Positions 16,650-17,404 of a stretch of DNA of 17,404 nucleotides are shown one piece after another. The notes under the pieces are model-generated. The model made no database searches. It saw only the letters and a list, made by a program, of their open reading frames with translations, and had not been told where the DNA came from. Every line of letters begins with the position of its first letter. Within the stretch, counting starts at the first letter, position 1. The stretch covers positions 1 through 17,404 of the forward strand of contig CAZLNO010000088.1 in assembly GCA_964561005.1 (NCBI GenBank), given 5' to 3'. The stretch is from CAZLNO01 sp964561005. Lineage in GTDB: Bacteria; Pseudomonadota; Alphaproteobacteria; Kiloniellales; Rhodovibrionaceae. The position numbers were made by a program, and so were the translations under genes.

Positions 16650-17393
16650 ATGCCCAGTCCGGCCCCGAACGCCATCCGCCACCTGCCGGTAACCGGCAGC
16701 GATCTTCTCCTGATCCTGATCCTGGGACTGGGCAGCTCGCGCCTGGTGCTACCGCTCCTCGCCGCCGGCCTCGGCATCTCCACCCTGGACGCCCAGGCGC
16801 GCATGGGCGCCATCCTGGTTCTGCTGGCCGCGCAGACCGGGCTTCTGCTGGTCGTGGTCTACCTCGTCGCCGTGCGGTGGCGCGGCTGCACCTGGGCGGA
16901 GCTCGGCTTCGTGCCGCTGCCGCCGGGCTGGGGCACGCGGGCGGCGGCCATCGCCCTGGTCAGCTTTCCCATCGTCGGTGGCGTGAACTGGCTGCAGCAG
17001 CAGATCACCGGGCAGCCCTTCGAGAACCCGCAGCTTCAGGTCCTGGCGCCGGCCGATTTCTCCTGGGCGGCCTATCTGGGCACGCTGGCCGTGGCCGGCC
17101 TCTGGGCGCCCTTCGTCGAGGAGATCGTGTTTCGCGGCCTGCTGTTCCGGTGGCTCGGCGAGCGCTACGGCTTCGCCCTGGGGCTCGTCGGCAGCGCGCT
17201 GGCCTTTGCGGTGCTGCACGGCATTCCCGGCCTGATCCCGGCCATCGTGGTGCTCGGCGCGATCCTGGCCTGGACTTATGCCCGCACGGGGTCGATCTGG
17301 GCGCCGGCCATCGTGCACGGCGCCTACAACGCGGTCGTCACGACAATCCTCTACGCCGCCGTGGCCCAGGGCCTTTCCCCGCAAGCGATGTAG
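16650..17393 (+). CDS. CPBP-family intramembrane glutamic protease (Rce1/CAAX-like)
   Basis: This is a 247-residue polytopic membrane protein with hydrophobic segments at about 18-40, 52-75, 97-112, 139-156, 174-190 and 193-210. It has the CPBP (ABI) motifs: EEIVFRG with Glu157, Glu158 and Arg162, FAVLHG with His190, and HGAYNA with His223 and Asn227. These are the residues of the Rce1-type membrane protease active site, so it is probably catalytically competent. Its substrate is unknown. Bacterial relatives range from bacteriocin-immunity proteins to housekeeping proteases, and no peptide gene is seen nearby. The ATG lies 9 bp after the pncC stop with only a weak ribosome site, suggesting membership of the same operon. 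The last 11 bases of the window hold no feature. Confidence 0.9.
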   Translation: MPSPAPNAIRHLPVTGSDLLLILILGLGSSRLVLPLLAAGLGISTLDAQARMGAILVLLAAQTGLLLVVVYLVAVRWRGCTWAELGFVPLPPGWGTRAAAIALVSFPIVGGVNWLQQQITGQPFENPQLQVLAPADFSWAAYLGTLAVAGLWAPFVEEIVFRGLLFRWLGERYGFALGLVGSALAFAVLHGIPGLIPAIVVLGAILAWTYARTGSIWAPAIVHGAYNAVVTTILYAAVAQGLSPQAM

Positions 17394-17404
17394 CTTGTAT
17401 CGAC

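Overview
The window is a GC-rich stretch of about 17.4 kb from an alphaproteobacterial chromosome. It carries the dusB(nifR3)-ntrB-ntrC-ntrY-ntrX-trkA series followed by dat and hfq-hflX, an arrangement characteristic of Alphaproteobacteria. The very high GC content, the bifunctional ispDF and the overall protein style suggest a Rhodospirillales-like organism, but genus and species cannot be read from the sequence. Almost all of the DNA is coding, with housekeeping and global-regulation genes. I see no mobile element, CRISPR array, tRNA, rRNA or phage gene.

Layout. Everything left of about 14.4 kb is on the minus strand, so in transcription order one reads right to left. First comes a CcsA/YpjD-like membrane protein. 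Then comes a tightly packed series: dusB, ntrB, ntrC, ntrY, ntrX, trkA, a D-amino-acid aminotransferase, and a HAD phosphatase that starts directly at the aminotransferase stop codon. After a 194-bp gap come hfq and hflX, one base apart. The groES-groEL operon follows with its own promoter and a perfect CIRCE operator, and groEL runs off the left edge of the window. To the right of about 14.5 kb, transcribed divergently on the plus strand, lie ispDF, pgpA, a pncC/cinA-type amidase and a CPBP-family membrane protease, with overlapping or nearly touching reading frames.

How the genes work together. NtrB/NtrC is the classical nitrogen-status two-component pair, with an intact sigma-54 GAFTGA loop in NtrC. 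NtrY/NtrX is the second, membrane-anchored pair, and its regulator lacks the GAFTGA loop. Stop/start overlaps (TGATG, TAG|ATG, an 11-bp overlap) suggest translational coupling from dusB through ntrX. TrkA is the peripheral NAD-binding subunit of a potassium uptake system whose membrane partner is not in the window. Hfq and HflX form the usual RNA-chaperone/ribosome-GTPase pair. GroES/GroEL are heat-shock chaperonins that HrcA probably represses at the CIRCE. The plus-strand genes serve isoprenoid precursor synthesis, phosphatidylglycerol synthesis and pyridine-nucleotide salvage.

I did not find a convincing undescribed system. The points most worth a second look are small: the degenerate sigma-54 contact loop in NtrX, the short GGCCGG repeat tract beside the groESL promoter, the hairpins in the hfq and dusB leaders, the possibly leaderless membrane-protein gene, a six-codon ORF overlapping the ispDF start, and genes lying where related loci often carry something else.
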